A stretch of DNA of 64,000 bases from the NCBI RefSeq assembly GCF_029051725.1, contig NZ_JAACFU010000006.1:434001-498000 (forward strand), in the 5' to 3' direction. The DNA is from Bradyrhizobium sp. CSS354 (GTDB taxonomy: Bacteria > Pseudomonadota > Alphaproteobacteria > Rhizobiales > Xanthobacteraceae). The translations under genes were made by a program, and so were the position numbers. The notes under the pieces are model-generated. The model made no database searches, had not been told where the DNA came from, and worked only from the letters and a program-made list of their open reading frames with translations. Numbering within the stretch: the stretch's first letter is position 1; each line of letters opens with the position of its first letter. This document shows positions 19,949-28,241 of this stretch, piece by piece.

Positions 19949-21529
19949 CTAATTCACCCTTCTGTCCTTCCCCGCCCAATACGGCTCCCTCAGCTGCCGC
20001 CGCAAAATCTTGCCGCTTGGATTCCTCGGCAGCGCCGGCAAAAACTCCACGCTCTTCGGCGTCTTGAACCCGGCGATACGCTCGCGGGTGAAGTTGATGA
20101 TGTCGGTGGCGCTGGCCTGCTTGCCCGGCTTCATCACCACGACGGCCTTCACTGCCTCGCCCCATTTGTCGTCGGGGATGCCGATCACGGCAGCCTCGGC
20201 GACGTCAGGATGATCGCACAGCGCGCTCTCGACCTCGGCCGGGTAGATGTTCTCGCCGCCGGAGATGATCATGTCCTTGATGCGGTCGTGGATGTAGAGG
20301 TAGCCGTCCTCGTCCATGTAACCGGCGTCACCGGTGCGCAGCCAGCCGTCGCCGCGCAGCGTCGCGGCGGTCGCTTCCGGCAAATTCCAGTAGCCTGCCA
20401 TGTTGGAGCCCGAGCGCGTCGCGATCTCGCCGACCTCGCGCGGCGGCAGCGGCTTGCCGTCGACATCAAGGATCGCGATCTCGACGCCCGGCAGCGCCTT
20501 GCCCGCCGAGCGCATCCGCTCCAGCCCCTCGATATGATCCTCCGGCGGCAGCGCGACGATGGTGCCGGTGGTCTCGGTCATGCCGTACATCTGCACGAAG
20601 CCGCATTTGAAGATCTCGATGCATTCCTTCAGCAGCGCCGCTGGGATCGGCGAGGCGCCGTACAGCATGTATTTCAGCCGCGAGAAATCGACCGTCCTGG
20701 CGCGCGGCTGCCGAACCACGAACTGCATCGCCGCGGGCACCATGAACAGCTTTGTGATGCCGGACTGCTCGAAGAAATCCAGCACCTTGGTCGGATCGAA
20801 CTCGCGCGCGATCACGCCGCGGGCGCCGTGGTAGAGGCCCATCACGCCCCAGCCGGAGCCGCCGATGTGGAAGATCGGCATCGCGACCAGCGACACGTCG
20901 TCGGTCGACCACCGGTTCCACTCGGGCTTGTCCTCGGCATTTCCGGTCTGCACGAGGTTGAGGAAGTTCGCATGCGACAGCATCGCGCCCTTCGGCTTGC
21001 CTGTCGTACCTGACGTATAGAGCTGGATCGCGATGTCCCGGGTGTCGATCGGCACCTTGGGATCGTCGCCACTCTGTGCATCGCGCCAGGCTGTAAAATC
21101 CTGCCACTCCGGTGCGCCGCCTTCGGTGGTGATGACGCTGCGCACGCCCGGCAATTGCTCCTTGATCTGGCGGACCTGGGTGATGAACTCAGGTCCCACG
21201 AACAGCACCGGCGCTTTGCAGTCGCTCACGATGAAGGCGACCTCGGGGCCTGCGAGCCGCCAGTTCACCGGCGCCATCACCACGCCGGCCTTCATGGCGC
21301 CCATCAGTAGCTCGAAATAGATGTCGCTGTTCTTGCCGAGATAGGCGATGCGCTCGCCGCGTTTCACGCCCATCGCGATCAGCGCATTGGCGACGCGATT
21401 GGTCTTGATGTCGAACTCGGCGAAACTGGTGACGTGGCCTTCGAACTCGAAGGCGATGGCGTTGCCGCGGCTCTTGGCGCGCTCGCGCACCATGTCGGCG
21501 AGGTCAGCCAATGGCTGTGTGGTGGACAT
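19949..21529 (-). CDS. AMP-forming acyl-CoA synthetase (long-chain fatty acid CoA ligase type)
   Basis: A 526-residue adenylate-forming CoA ligase. It has the P-loop-like YTSGTTGKPKGAM (residues ~185), GMTET (A5 motif), the TGDAGYMDEDG A7 region, and the C-terminal PSGKILRRQLR with catalytic Lys. It converts a carboxylic acid, ATP and CoA to acyl-CoA. The start is ATG at 21529 with GGGAGAG 3 bp before it; 21 earlier codons are not homologous. It reads leftward from a site shared with the repeat D copy and the neighbouring SDR gene. The substrate may be a fatty or 4-oxo/4-hydroxy acid given the neighbours. Confidence 0.9.
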   Translation of the reverse strand: MSTTQPLADLADMVRERAKSRGNAIAFEFEGHVTSFAEFDIKTNRVANALIAMGVKRGERIAYLGKNSDIYFELLMGAMKAGVVMAPVNWRLAGPEVAFIVSDCKAPVLFVGPEFITQVRQIKEQLPGVRSVITTEGGAPEWQDFTAWRDAQSGDDPKVPIDTRDIAIQLYTSGTTGKPKGAMLSHANFLNLVQTGNAEDKPEWNRWSTDDVSLVAMPIFHIGGSGWGVMGLYHGARGVIAREFDPTKVLDFFEQSGITKLFMVPAAMQFVVRQPRARTVDFSRLKYMLYGASPIPAALLKECIEIFKCGFVQMYGMTETTGTIVALPPEDHIEGLERMRSAGKALPGVEIAILDVDGKPLPPREVGEIATRSGSNMAGYWNLPEATAATLRGDGWLRTGDAGYMDEDGYLYIHDRIKDMIISGGENIYPAEVESALCDHPDVAEAAVIGIPDDKWGEAVKAVVVMKPGKQASATDIINFTRERIAGFKTPKSVEFLPALPRNPSGKILRRQLREPYWAGKDRRVN

Positions 21530-21618
21530 GTCTCTCCCGTGACGTCTTGTTTTTATGGTGGGGAGTGTGGCGTCATCCGCGGGCGATGACAAGATGGGAG
21601 AAGTTCAATGGCGGTTTC

Positions 21619-21757
21619 GTGTCCCGGACGCGCTGCAGCGCTCTCGCGCTGCTGCGCAGAGCCGGGACCCATTCTATCGACGTGCAAGAAACGTGGGCCC
21701 CGGCTCAGCAGCGCACCACGCCGAAGGCGGCGCGCTGCGCTGCGTCCGGGGCACGAG
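21619..21757. repeat. intergenic repeat D, copy 1
   Basis: A 139-bp imperfect inverted repeat whose ends read GTGTCCCGGACGCGCTGCAG and its complement (TGCGTCCGGGGCAC). Other copies are at 51474-51608 and, in part, 30228-30290. It fills most of the gap between the ligase and SDR genes. Confidence 0.82.
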
Positions 21758-21765
21758 AGAGCGAA

Positions 21766-22638
21766 CTACCCCCGCTTCGCCCGGTCCTTCTCGTTCTGCG
21801 CCATGATGCTCTCGCGCGCGGTTTTCCAATCGTCGTCGCTCCAGTCGCGGAGCTGGTAGAAATTGCCGCCCATCGCGAGCGCCTGCGCGCCGTCCATGGC
21901 GATGGTCTCGCCGCTGATCCAGTCGCAACCGCCGGAGATCAGGAACACGGCGACGTTCTGCAATTCCTCCATGGTGCCGACGCGGCCCATCGGGTTCATC
22001 GCTTTGGTGCGCGCGCCGGCTTCGTCGCCGGGCTTGATGCGCTTGCTCATGCCCTCGGTCGGGATCTCGCCCGGCGCGATCGTGTTCAGCCGGATGCCAT
22101 AGCGGCCCCATTCGGCCGCGAGCGACATCGTCATGGCATGGATCGCCGACTTGCTCATCGCCGACGGCACCACGTAAGGCGAGCCGTTGCGCACCCAGGT
22201 CGTGGTGATCGAAACGACGTTCCCGGGCTGCTTCAAGGCGATCCAGCGCTTGCCGACCGCCTGCGTCACGTAGAATGTGCCGTGCATGACGATGTTGGCG
22301 ACGGCGTCGAAGCCGCGCGGCGACAGTTCTTCGCTGCGCGAGATGAAATTGCCGGCGGCGTTGTTGATGAGATCGGTGAGGGGGCCGTCGCGAAAGATGG
22401 TCTCAATCATCTCCTCGACCGCGAGCGCGTTGCGGATGTCGACGCCGTGGCTGCTCACGCGGCCGCCATACTCGGCCATCAGCTCGGTCGCGGTCTCGTC
22501 GCAAACGATCTTGCGCCGGCCGCAGATGTGCACCTCCGCTCCGAGCTGGAGGAATCGCGCCGCCATCGACTTGCCAAGCCCGGTGCCGCCGCCGGTCACG
22601 AGGATGCGTCGTCCCGCCAGAAGATTTTCCTTGAACAT
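21766..22638 (-). CDS. SDR, 2,4-dienoyl-CoA reductase (DECR)-like
   Basis: A 290-residue SDR with TGGGTGLGKS at the N-terminus, NNAAGNFISRSEELS and SLAAEWGRYGIRLN. These segments match 2,4-dienoyl-CoA reductases of mitochondria and peroxisomes. The usual YxxxK is replaced: S lies four residues before the Lys in VVPSAMSKS, as in DECR enzymes, which do not use the Tyr. It would reduce 2,4-dienoyl-CoA with NADPH, needed to degrade polyunsaturated acyl chains. The start is ATG at 22638 with GGGGAAA upstream. It is divergent from the crotonase at 22755. Confidence 0.83.
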   Translation of the reverse strand: MFKENLLAGRRILVTGGGTGLGKSMAARFLQLGAEVHICGRRKIVCDETATELMAEYGGRVSSHGVDIRNALAVEEMIETIFRDGPLTDLINNAAGNFISRSEELSPRGFDAVANIVMHGTFYVTQAVGKRWIALKQPGNVVSITTTWVRNGSPYVVPSAMSKSAIHAMTMSLAAEWGRYGIRLNTIAPGEIPTEGMSKRIKPGDEAGARTKAMNPMGRVGTMEELQNVAVFLISGGCDWISGETIAMDGAQALAMGGNFYQLRDWSDDDWKTARESIMAQNEKDRAKRG

Positions 22639-22669
22639 GGCTGTTTCCCCTGTCGCGATTGTCGGTTAA

Positions 22670-22681
22670 TTGATCAATTGA
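22670..22681. promoter_or_regulatory. 12-bp perfect palindrome in divergent promoter region
   Basis: AATTGATCAATT is a perfect palindrome 31 bp before the DECR-like start and 73 bp before the crotonase start. AT-rich palindromes of this sort in a divergent 116-bp gap suggest a shared operator. No regulator gene is adjacent. Confidence 0.4.
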
Positions 22682-22754
22682 CTAAATCCGGCCGCCGGCT
22701 TCCTGTAAAGCGGCACCGAACAAGAACAGCAGGGAACCAGGGGAGAATTCATCC

Positions 22755-23564
22755 ATGGAAGAGCGCGTCTCGATCTCGATTTCGGAAGGCGTCGCCGACG
22801 TGCGCCTGGTGCGCGCGGACAAGATGAATGCGCTGGATCAGGCCATGTTCGAGGCCCTTGTGGCCGCAACCGACCGGCTTTCAAAGGACAAGAGCGTGCG
22901 CGTCGTCGTGCTGTCCGGCGAGGGCCGCGCCTTCTGCGCCGGTCTCGACATGGGGCGTTTTGCCGCCATGAAGGAAAAGGGCGGCAACGGAATTCCGGGT
23001 GGCGAAAATCGCGACCTCACCGCGCGCACGCACGGTCAGGCGAACTTTGCGCAACAAGCCGTGTGGGGCTGGCGCCAACTTCCGGTGCCGGTGATCGCGG
23101 CGATCCAGGGCGTCGCCTTCGGCGGCGGCTTCCAGCTCGCGCTCGGCGCCGACATGCGCTTCCTCACCCCCGATGCGCGGATGTCGGTGATGGAAATCAA
23201 ATGGGGTCTGGTGCCCGACATGGCCGGCACGCCGATCCTGGCTTCACTGGTGCGCGATGACATCTTGCGCGATCTCACCTACACCGGCCGCATCTTCTCC
23301 GCGCAGGAGGCGATGGCTTACGGTCTCGCCACGCGCATCTGCGACGATCCGCGCGCTGCCGCGTTCGACGTCGCGCGCGAGATCGCCGGCAAGAGCCCCG
23401 ATGCGATCCGCGCCGCCAAACGCCTGCTCAACAATCTCTCGGTCGATCCGGGCCCCGCGCTGCTCGCCGAGTCCGTCGAGCAGCAGAAGCTCATCGGCAG
23501 CGCCAATCAGACCGAGGCGGTGCGTGCCAACCTGGAGAAGCGCGCGCCAAATTTTGCGGATTGA
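22755..23564 (+). CDS. enoyl-CoA hydratase/isomerase family protein
   Basis: A 269-residue crotonase with GEGRAFCAGLDMG and QGVAFGGGFQLALGADM oxyanion-hole segments and the IKWGLVPDMAGTP region. The C-terminus NANLEKRAPNF-type tail is typical. The start is ATG at 22755; an AGGGGAG site lies 8 bp upstream. It is divergent from the DECR-like SDR gene, suggesting joint control, and is followed by a repeat B copy and an acyl-CoA synthetase gene in the same direction. Its exact reaction (hydratase or delta-isomerase) is not evident. Confidence 0.87.
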   Translation: MEERVSISISEGVADVRLVRADKMNALDQAMFEALVAATDRLSKDKSVRVVVLSGEGRAFCAGLDMGRFAAMKEKGGNGIPGGENRDLTARTHGQANFAQQAVWGWRQLPVPVIAAIQGVAFGGGFQLALGADMRFLTPDARMSVMEIKWGLVPDMAGTPILASLVRDDILRDLTYTGRIFSAQEAMAYGLATRICDDPRAAAFDVAREIAGKSPDAIRAAKRLLNNLSVDPGPALLAESVEQQKLIGSANQTEAVRANLEKRAPNFAD

Positions 23565-23574
23565 CTCTTGTCTC

Positions 23575-23667
23575 CGTCATGGCCGGGCTTGTCCCGGCCA
23601 TCCACGTTCTTGGCAGAAGCGACGAAGCAAGAACGTGGATCACCGGGACAAGCCCGGTGATGACGAC
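23575..23667. repeat. palindromic intergenic repeat B, copy 2
   Basis: Arms CGTCATGGCCGGGCTTGTCC...ATCCACGTTCT and the complementary AGAACGTGGAT...GACAAGCCCGG. It is between the crotonase and synthetase genes, so an operon linking them would carry the hairpin in its transcript. Confidence 0.82.
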
Positions 23668-23705
23668 GAAACGGCAGCGCCGCTAAAGAACAAAGAAAAA
23701 CAACA

Positions 23706-25250
23706 ATGAGCGAAACGTCCCAATTCCTCGGCATCGTCTCCGGCGACCGCCGCCGTACCCATGCCGAGGTCGCTGATCGTTCCGACCGCATCGCCGCCGG
23801 CCTCAGCCAGATCGGCGTCAGGCAGGGCGATTGCGTCTGCATGCTGATGCGCAACGACATCGCCTTCATCGAGGCCGCTTATGCAGCGATGCGGCTGGGC
23901 GCCTATGGCGTGCCGATCAACTGGCACTTCAAGCCGGAAGAGATCAACTACATCCTGAACGACACCGGCACGTCCGTGCTGATCGGCCATGCCGACATGC
24001 TACATGCCTTGCGCGATGCGATCCCGAAAGGCGTCACCGTGCTCAGCGTGCCGACGCCGCCGGAGATCCTGTCCAGCTATAAGATCGATCCCGATCATCT
24101 GAAGACGCCGGACTTCGCGATCGATTTCGAATCCTGGCTCGCGCAGCATCAGCCCTATGACGGCCCGATCGTGCCGCAGCCCATGAACATGATCTACACC
24201 TCGGGCACGACAGGCCATCCCAAGGGCGTACGGCGCAATGCGCCGACGCCGGAACAGGCAGCCGCCGGCGAGCGCATGCGCGCGATGATCTACGGATTGA
24301 AGCCCGGCGCCCGCACGATCCTGCCGGGTCCGCTCTATCACTCCGCGCCGAACTCGTTCGGCATCCGCGCCGGCAAGCTTGGCGGCGCACTGGTGCTGAT
24401 GCCGCGGTTCGAGCCCGAGGAATTTCTCGAGCTGATCGAACGCTACAAAATCGACACCATCTTCATGGTGCCGACCATGTTCATCCGCCTGATGAAGCTG
24501 CCGGAGGAGGTGCGCAAGAAATACGACGTCTCCTCGCTGCGCCACATCATTCACGCCGCAGCCCCCTGTCCGGCGGACGTCAAGCGCGCGATGATCGAGT
24601 GGTGGGGGCCGGTGATCTATGAATTCTACGGCTCGACCGAATCCAGCGCCGTCACCTTCGCGACCTCCGAGGACGCACTGAGGAAGCCCGGCACCGTCGG
24701 CAAAATATCGCCGGGCGCCGAGCTACGCTTCATCGGCGATGACGGACGCGTGCTGGGCGTGGGCGAGATCGGCGAGATCTATTCGCGCATGGCCGGGATG
24801 GCCGATTTCACCTATCACAACAAGCCGGAGAAGCGCGCCGAGATCGATCGCGACGGCTTCATCACCTCCGGCGACGTCGGCTACATCGACGAAGAGGGCT
24901 ACGTCTTCATCTGCGACCGCAAGCGCGACATGGTGATCTCGGGCGGCGTCAACATCTACCCGGCCGAGATCGAGTCCGTGCTGCACGCCGTGCCCGGCGT
25001 GCATGATTGCGCGGTGTTCGGCATCCCCGATGCCGAGTTCGGCGAAGCGCTGATGGCCGTTGTCGAGCCGCAGCCGGGCATCGCGCTCGACGCCGGCGAT
25101 ATCCGCGCGCGGTTGAAGGCCTCACTCGCCGACTACAAGGTGCCAAAGCACATCGAGATCCGCACCGGGCTGCCGCGCGAAGATTCCGGCAAGATCTTCA
25201 AGCGCCGCCTGCGCGATCCCTATTGGGAGCAGGCGGGGCGGAAGATCTGA
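23706..25250 (+). CDS. AMP-forming acyl-CoA synthetase
   Basis: A 514-residue adenylate-forming ligase. It has YTSGTTGHPKGVRR (A3), FYGSTES (A5), SGDVGYIDEEGY (A7), KRDMVISGGVNIYP and the C-terminal SGKIFKRRLR with the catalytic Lys. The sequence differs from the ligase at 19949, so the two are not recent duplicates. The start is ATG at 23706. It lies 39 bp after repeat B and may share an operon with the crotonase gene upstream. It would activate a carboxylic acid for the surrounding beta-oxidation enzymes. Confidence 0.9.
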   Translation: MSETSQFLGIVSGDRRRTHAEVADRSDRIAAGLSQIGVRQGDCVCMLMRNDIAFIEAAYAAMRLGAYGVPINWHFKPEEINYILNDTGTSVLIGHADMLHALRDAIPKGVTVLSVPTPPEILSSYKIDPDHLKTPDFAIDFESWLAQHQPYDGPIVPQPMNMIYTSGTTGHPKGVRRNAPTPEQAAAGERMRAMIYGLKPGARTILPGPLYHSAPNSFGIRAGKLGGALVLMPRFEPEEFLELIERYKIDTIFMVPTMFIRLMKLPEEVRKKYDVSSLRHIIHAAAPCPADVKRAMIEWWGPVIYEFYGSTESSAVTFATSEDALRKPGTVGKISPGAELRFIGDDGRVLGVGEIGEIYSRMAGMADFTYHNKPEKRAEIDRDGFITSGDVGYIDEEGYVFICDRKRDMVISGGVNIYPAEIESVLHAVPGVHDCAVFGIPDAEFGEALMAVVEPQPGIALDAGDIRARLKASLADYKVPKHIEIRTGLPREDSGKIFKRRLRDPYWEQAGRKI

Positions 25251-25295
25251 CCGAAGACAGACGAAAAGCCTCCGCCAGGAAAGGCTGCCAAACGC

Positions 25296-25859
25296 TCAGG
25301 TGCGCCTCTCGAAATGGGTGCAGAGCAATTCTGTTTCTTTGAGGGCCAGTTCTTTTCGAAACAAACGGCATTCGAAGTGACTGCCCTTCTGCTTGCTTCT
25401 TTCTGCCAAGAACATGCACTCGCTGCAAACGTCTGTATGATGCCGCCTTAGCGCAGTATCGAGACGGAGAAGGGCCTGCCGGAGTGCATCGCGTAGTCGC
25501 GTTCTGTCGGCAAGCTCGAGTATCACAACCTGATCCCGAAGGGCACTGATCGGATCGCGATCGAGAAACTTCGTGCCCTGTGGCGTCACGGACAGCGCGA
25601 TCGAGCGCTTGTCTTCCGTCGACGCCTTGCGGGTCAGCAGTCCTTTTTCTGCAAGTACGGCGGCGATTTGGGATGCGCTCGTCCGAGTCGTGCCTAGATA
25701 GGTTGCCAGGGCGCTCGGAGTTTTCGAGAATCTGTTTGCGCGCGCCAGGAAGCGAAGTGCCATCCATTCGCGGTCGGTCAAGCCGGAGCGGTGGCCCTCA
25801 AAAAGCCATGTGCCCGCAGACTGCACCAACAGCTCGATGACCTCGTTTGCCACTTTCAT
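25296..25859 (-). CDS. MarR-family regulator with C-terminal four-cysteine motif
   Basis: A 187-residue winged-helix protein. The DNA-binding domain (residues ~28-100) has LATYLGTTRTSASQI as recognition helices and a KASTEDKRSIALSVT wing. The C-terminus has C145-x2-C148-x15-C164-x15-C180 with nearby His161 and His182, suggesting a Zn or Fe-S site or a redox switch; I cannot tell which. The start is uncertain. The frame is open to 26141 without a good alternative start, and I chose ATG 25859 because a palindrome at 25959-25974 would then lie in its upstream region; the ribosome site is weak. Possibly autoregulated. It is convergent with the synthetase at 23706. Confidence 0.75.
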   Translation of the reverse strand: MKVANEVIELLVQSAGTWLFEGHRSGLTDREWMALRFLARANRFSKTPSALATYLGTTRTSASQIAAVLAEKGLLTRKASTEDKRSIALSVTPQGTKFLDRDPISALRDQVVILELADRTRLRDALRQALLRLDTALRRHHTDVCSECMFLAERSKQKGSHFECRLFRKELALKETELLCTHFERRT

Positions 25860-26245
25860 GAAAGCCCCATCGTCGACCGCGCGCAGGACACCCCCCGCAG
25901 ACTCAGCCTCCTCGTTTTTGCGAAACTCAATTCCAACACACGGGGGACTGCTTGTTTCCGGTATAAAAATACCGACAGGCGTTCTGAAGCGGCCGCTTCC
26001 GCAGCTGCGCTCTATGCCAAGTTTTCCCGATTGCCGATTTCCGATAGCGCGTCCGTTCCTGCAAGGGAACACCGTAGTTACCCGGTAACGATCACTTTCG
26101 AGGGAGGGTCGGCGATGCCCGCTGCGCTCGACCTCGCGCAAAGCGACGACGACATCGATAGCAATCGTGCGCCAACTTGCGGTCGTGAACCATGATCTCG
26201 GCGATCATGTTATATGAACGGGATCATCGACCTTCGGATCATCCC
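25860..26245. other. 386-bp divergent intergenic region
   Basis: This region lies between the MarR-type and yccF genes. It contains the 16-bp palindrome at 25959-25974, and I see no other repeat or RNA gene. The part next to the MarR gene stays open in the MarR frame, so some of it may encode an N-terminal extension of that protein. Confidence 0.45.
25959..25974. promoter_or_regulatory. candidate MarR operator palindrome
   Basis: CGGTAT-AAAA-ATACCG is a perfect inverted repeat with 6-bp arms, the size and symmetry of a MarR dimer site. It is 99 bp upstream of the proposed MarR start and on the side of the divergent yccF gene. Confidence 0.5.
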
Positions 26246-26650
26246 ATGGCTCCCGTTTCCATCCTGCTGAACCTGCTCTGGATTCTCATCGGCGGCGCCT
26301 GGATGGCGCTCGGCTGGCTGGTCGCCGCGGTCATCATGGCGATCACGATCATCGGCCTGCCCTGGGCGCGGGCGGCTTTCAACATCGCGGTCTACACGCT
26401 GATGCCGTTCGGCTCGCGGGCCGTCAACCGCTATGAGGTCACCGGTGTCGAGGATATCGGCACCGGCCCGCTCGGGGTGATCGGCAACATCATCTGGTTC
26501 GTGCTGGCCGGCTGGTGGCTGGCGCTCGGCCATCTCCTCACCGCCCTGGCCCTCGCGATCACCATCATCGGCATTCCCTTCGCCTGGGCCCACCTCAAGC
26601 TCGCGGGCATCGCGCTCTGGCCGATCGGCAAGGTGATCGTGCCGGCTTGA
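26246..26650 (+). CDS. yccF: YccF-family inner membrane protein
   Basis: A 134-residue integral membrane protein with a tandem repeat of the YccF domain. The halves NLLWILIGGAWMALGW and NIIWFVLAGWWLALGH each lead into ITIIGLPWA / ITIIGIPFA motifs, giving about four membrane segments. The start is ATG at 26246 by alignment to E. coli YccF; an earlier ATG at 26207 is possible. Function is unknown in all members. It is the first gene rightward from the region that contains the MarR-type palindrome. Confidence 0.87.
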   Translation: MAPVSILLNLLWILIGGAWMALGWLVAAVIMAITIIGLPWARAAFNIAVYTLMPFGSRAVNRYEVTGVEDIGTGPLGVIGNIIWFVLAGWWLALGHLLTALALAITIIGIPFAWAHLKLAGIALWPIGKVIVPA

Positions 26651-26656
26651 AGCAAA

Positions 26657-26747
26657 CTCGTGGGATGGGTAGAGGGCCAGCGAAACCCATCATCCGTCCG
26701 CCGATGAGGGCGCATGATGGGTTTCGCTGTGCTCAACCCATGCTACG
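26657..26747. repeat. intergenic repeat E, copy 1
   Basis: Arms CGTGGGATGGGTAGAG...CGAAACCCATCA and the complementary TGATGGGTTTCGC...CAACCCATGCTACG. It is one of four copies between 26657 and 29500. It creates a false in-frame extension of the CheB-like gene at 26849. Confidence 0.82.
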
Positions 26748-26848
26748 CGCTCTCTAGTGAAGTCGCGAGACTAGCCCGATCCAAGCTCATTCGGACCAAA
26801 CTTGAGGCAGATCAATCCTGTCGCAGTGCAGCCTGCCATTTTGGCGAC

Positions 26849-27463
26849 ATGCAGCCAAATCGAGCGGATGAGTTCGGGCCTTGTTTTGTCGCAATCGGCG
26901 CTTCCGGTGCTGAGGGCTTGCGCGATTTGGGGGACTTACTCGGAGCGCTTCCTGCCAATCTGGCCGCCGTCGTGCTTGTGGTCCTGCATCGCCCCAGCGA
27001 CCGCATCAGTTATCTGCGTGAGGTGCTGGCGCGCCGGTCGATGCTGCCCGTGATGATACCGGACGAGGACGAGGAGTTCGAGGTTGGCGTCTGCTACGTC
27101 GGCGAACCTGCAGCGCACCTTTCTCTGGCGGCGCGAAGCCGCGTCCACCTGATTGAGGGCCCGCAAGACCAGTATCGCAATCGGACGGTTGACCTGTTGT
27201 TCACGTCTGTCGCAGCTCACGCCAGAAGGCGCGCGATCGGAGTTGTATTGCGCGGTGAGCTAAACGACGGATCGCGTGGCTTGGAGGCGATACATTTCGC
27301 CGGCGGCGTCACGATGGTGCTGGGGACGCACGGCGCCGCAACGCGCGGTATGCCTTTGAATGCGACGGAATATGATGGGCCTGTCGACTTCATCGGCTCG
27401 ATCAGCGACATCGCTGCGGAAATCGTCCGCCGGATCGCGATCAGGGCCGTCAAGGCAGCCTAG
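26849..27463 (+). CDS. orphan CheB methylesterase domain protein
   Basis: A 204-residue stand-alone CheB C-terminal (protein-glutamate methylesterase) domain without the receiver domain. The catalytic triad positions are kept: S19 in AIGASGAEG, H47 in VLHRPS and D140 in ELNDGSRG, with the late HGAATRGMP loop. CheB removes methyl groups from chemoreceptor glutamates or deamidates glutamines. No cheR or other che gene lies in the window, so it may act on the local MCPs or have another role. The start is ATG at 26849, directly before the domain; the longer frame begins inside a repeat. The ribosome site is weak. Confidence 0.78.
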   Translation: MQPNRADEFGPCFVAIGASGAEGLRDLGDLLGALPANLAAVVLVVLHRPSDRISYLREVLARRSMLPVMIPDEDEEFEVGVCYVGEPAAHLSLAARSRVHLIEGPQDQYRNRTVDLLFTSVAAHARRRAIGVVLRGELNDGSRGLEAIHFAGGVTMVLGTHGAATRGMPLNATEYDGPVDFIGSISDIAAEIVRRIAIRAVKAA

Positions 27464-27466
27464 AAC

Positions 27467-27550
27467 TCGTAAGACGGGTAGAGCGCGAGCAACCCATCAA
27501 ACCGTCCGCGATGACGAAGCATGATGGTTCCCAAGGGCCCAACCCATCCG
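27467..27550. repeat. intergenic repeat E, copy 2
   Basis: A degenerate copy of the 26657 family (CGTAAGACGGGTAGAGCG...AACCCATCAAACCG). The following part of the 321-bp gap, up to 27784, has no feature I can support except the ribosome site of the next gene. Confidence 0.72.
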
Positions 27551-27784
27551 AGGTGTGCTGCGCCCGTTGCCGACCTAACGGAGCGGGAGTGCGTGAAGGC
27601 AGCTTCTGATTCGAAGTGGACCACGACTGCTTTCAACCGGGCATAGGTATCCTACGCCTCCGCAATGCGTCAGATTTCATTGCAACTTTTTCCCGGCTTC
27701 ATTGTTGACGAGCGGGAGCGAACGCGGCCGCAATGTGCCGCGGCCGGCTGGCCCTTGGTTTCATTCTTATTGGGAGGCGATTGC

Positions 27785-28036
27785 ATGAAGTGGCTTTGCT
27801 TGGTCGGCTTTGTGGCGGGGACCGTTGCTTTAATACCCTCACCTTCAGCTTCGGCGATGCCCGTTGCCAAGCCGGACGCACTGGGCGGGTCTCAGACTGA
27901 CCCCATCGAGGTCAAGGGCGGCCATGGACATGGCGGTGGCCACGGCTGGGGTCATCGCGGCGGCCGTGGTCATCATTACGGTTGGGGCAGAGGCCGAGGC
28001 CATCACTATGGCTGGCGGCACCATAACCGCTGGTAA
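27785..28036 (+). CDS. small secreted Gly/His-rich protein
   Basis: An 83-residue protein with a typical Sec signal peptide (MKWLCLVGFVAGTVALIP, cleavage likely after SASA at residue ~24). The mature part has a short acidic linker, then about 40 residues of GHGHGGGHGWGH and GHHYGWGRGRGHHYGW-type repeats ending in HHNRW. Composition suggests metal binding or a disordered surface role, but no family is assigned. The start is ATG at 27785 with GGGAGG 8 bp upstream; 40 earlier codons are open but lack a signal peptide. Its gene stands alone between two repeat E copies. Confidence 0.8.
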   Translation: MKWLCLVGFVAGTVALIPSPSASAMPVAKPDALGGSQTDPIEVKGGHGHGGGHGWGHRGGRGHHYGWGRGRGHHYGWRHHNRW

Positions 28037-28120
28037 GCGTCACGATTGTCCCGAAATCGCAGTTGGTGACCGACGTTGATGCGGACCGCGAAGCACATCC
28101 GGGAGCTTGAGGACCTAAGC

Positions 28121-28213
28121 TCGTAGGATGGGGTAGAGCGTGAGCGAAACCCATCAAACCGTCCGCCGATGACGAAATATGATGGGTTTCGCAAGGGCTC
28201 AGCCCATCCTGCA
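28121..28213. repeat. intergenic repeat E, copy 3
   Basis: Arms CGTAGGATGGGGTAGAGCG...CGAAACCCATC and GATGGGTTTCGC...AGCCCATCCTGC. It is between the convergent Gly/His-rich and oxidoreductase genes. Confidence 0.82.
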
Positions 28214-28241
28214 CGCTGCGTGCATCGATGGGCATGCTCCC

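Noticed and set aside
26714..26848. Longer CheB-like protein starting at the repeat E copy
   Set aside because: The extra residues are encoded by a palindromic repeat, not by domain-like sequence.
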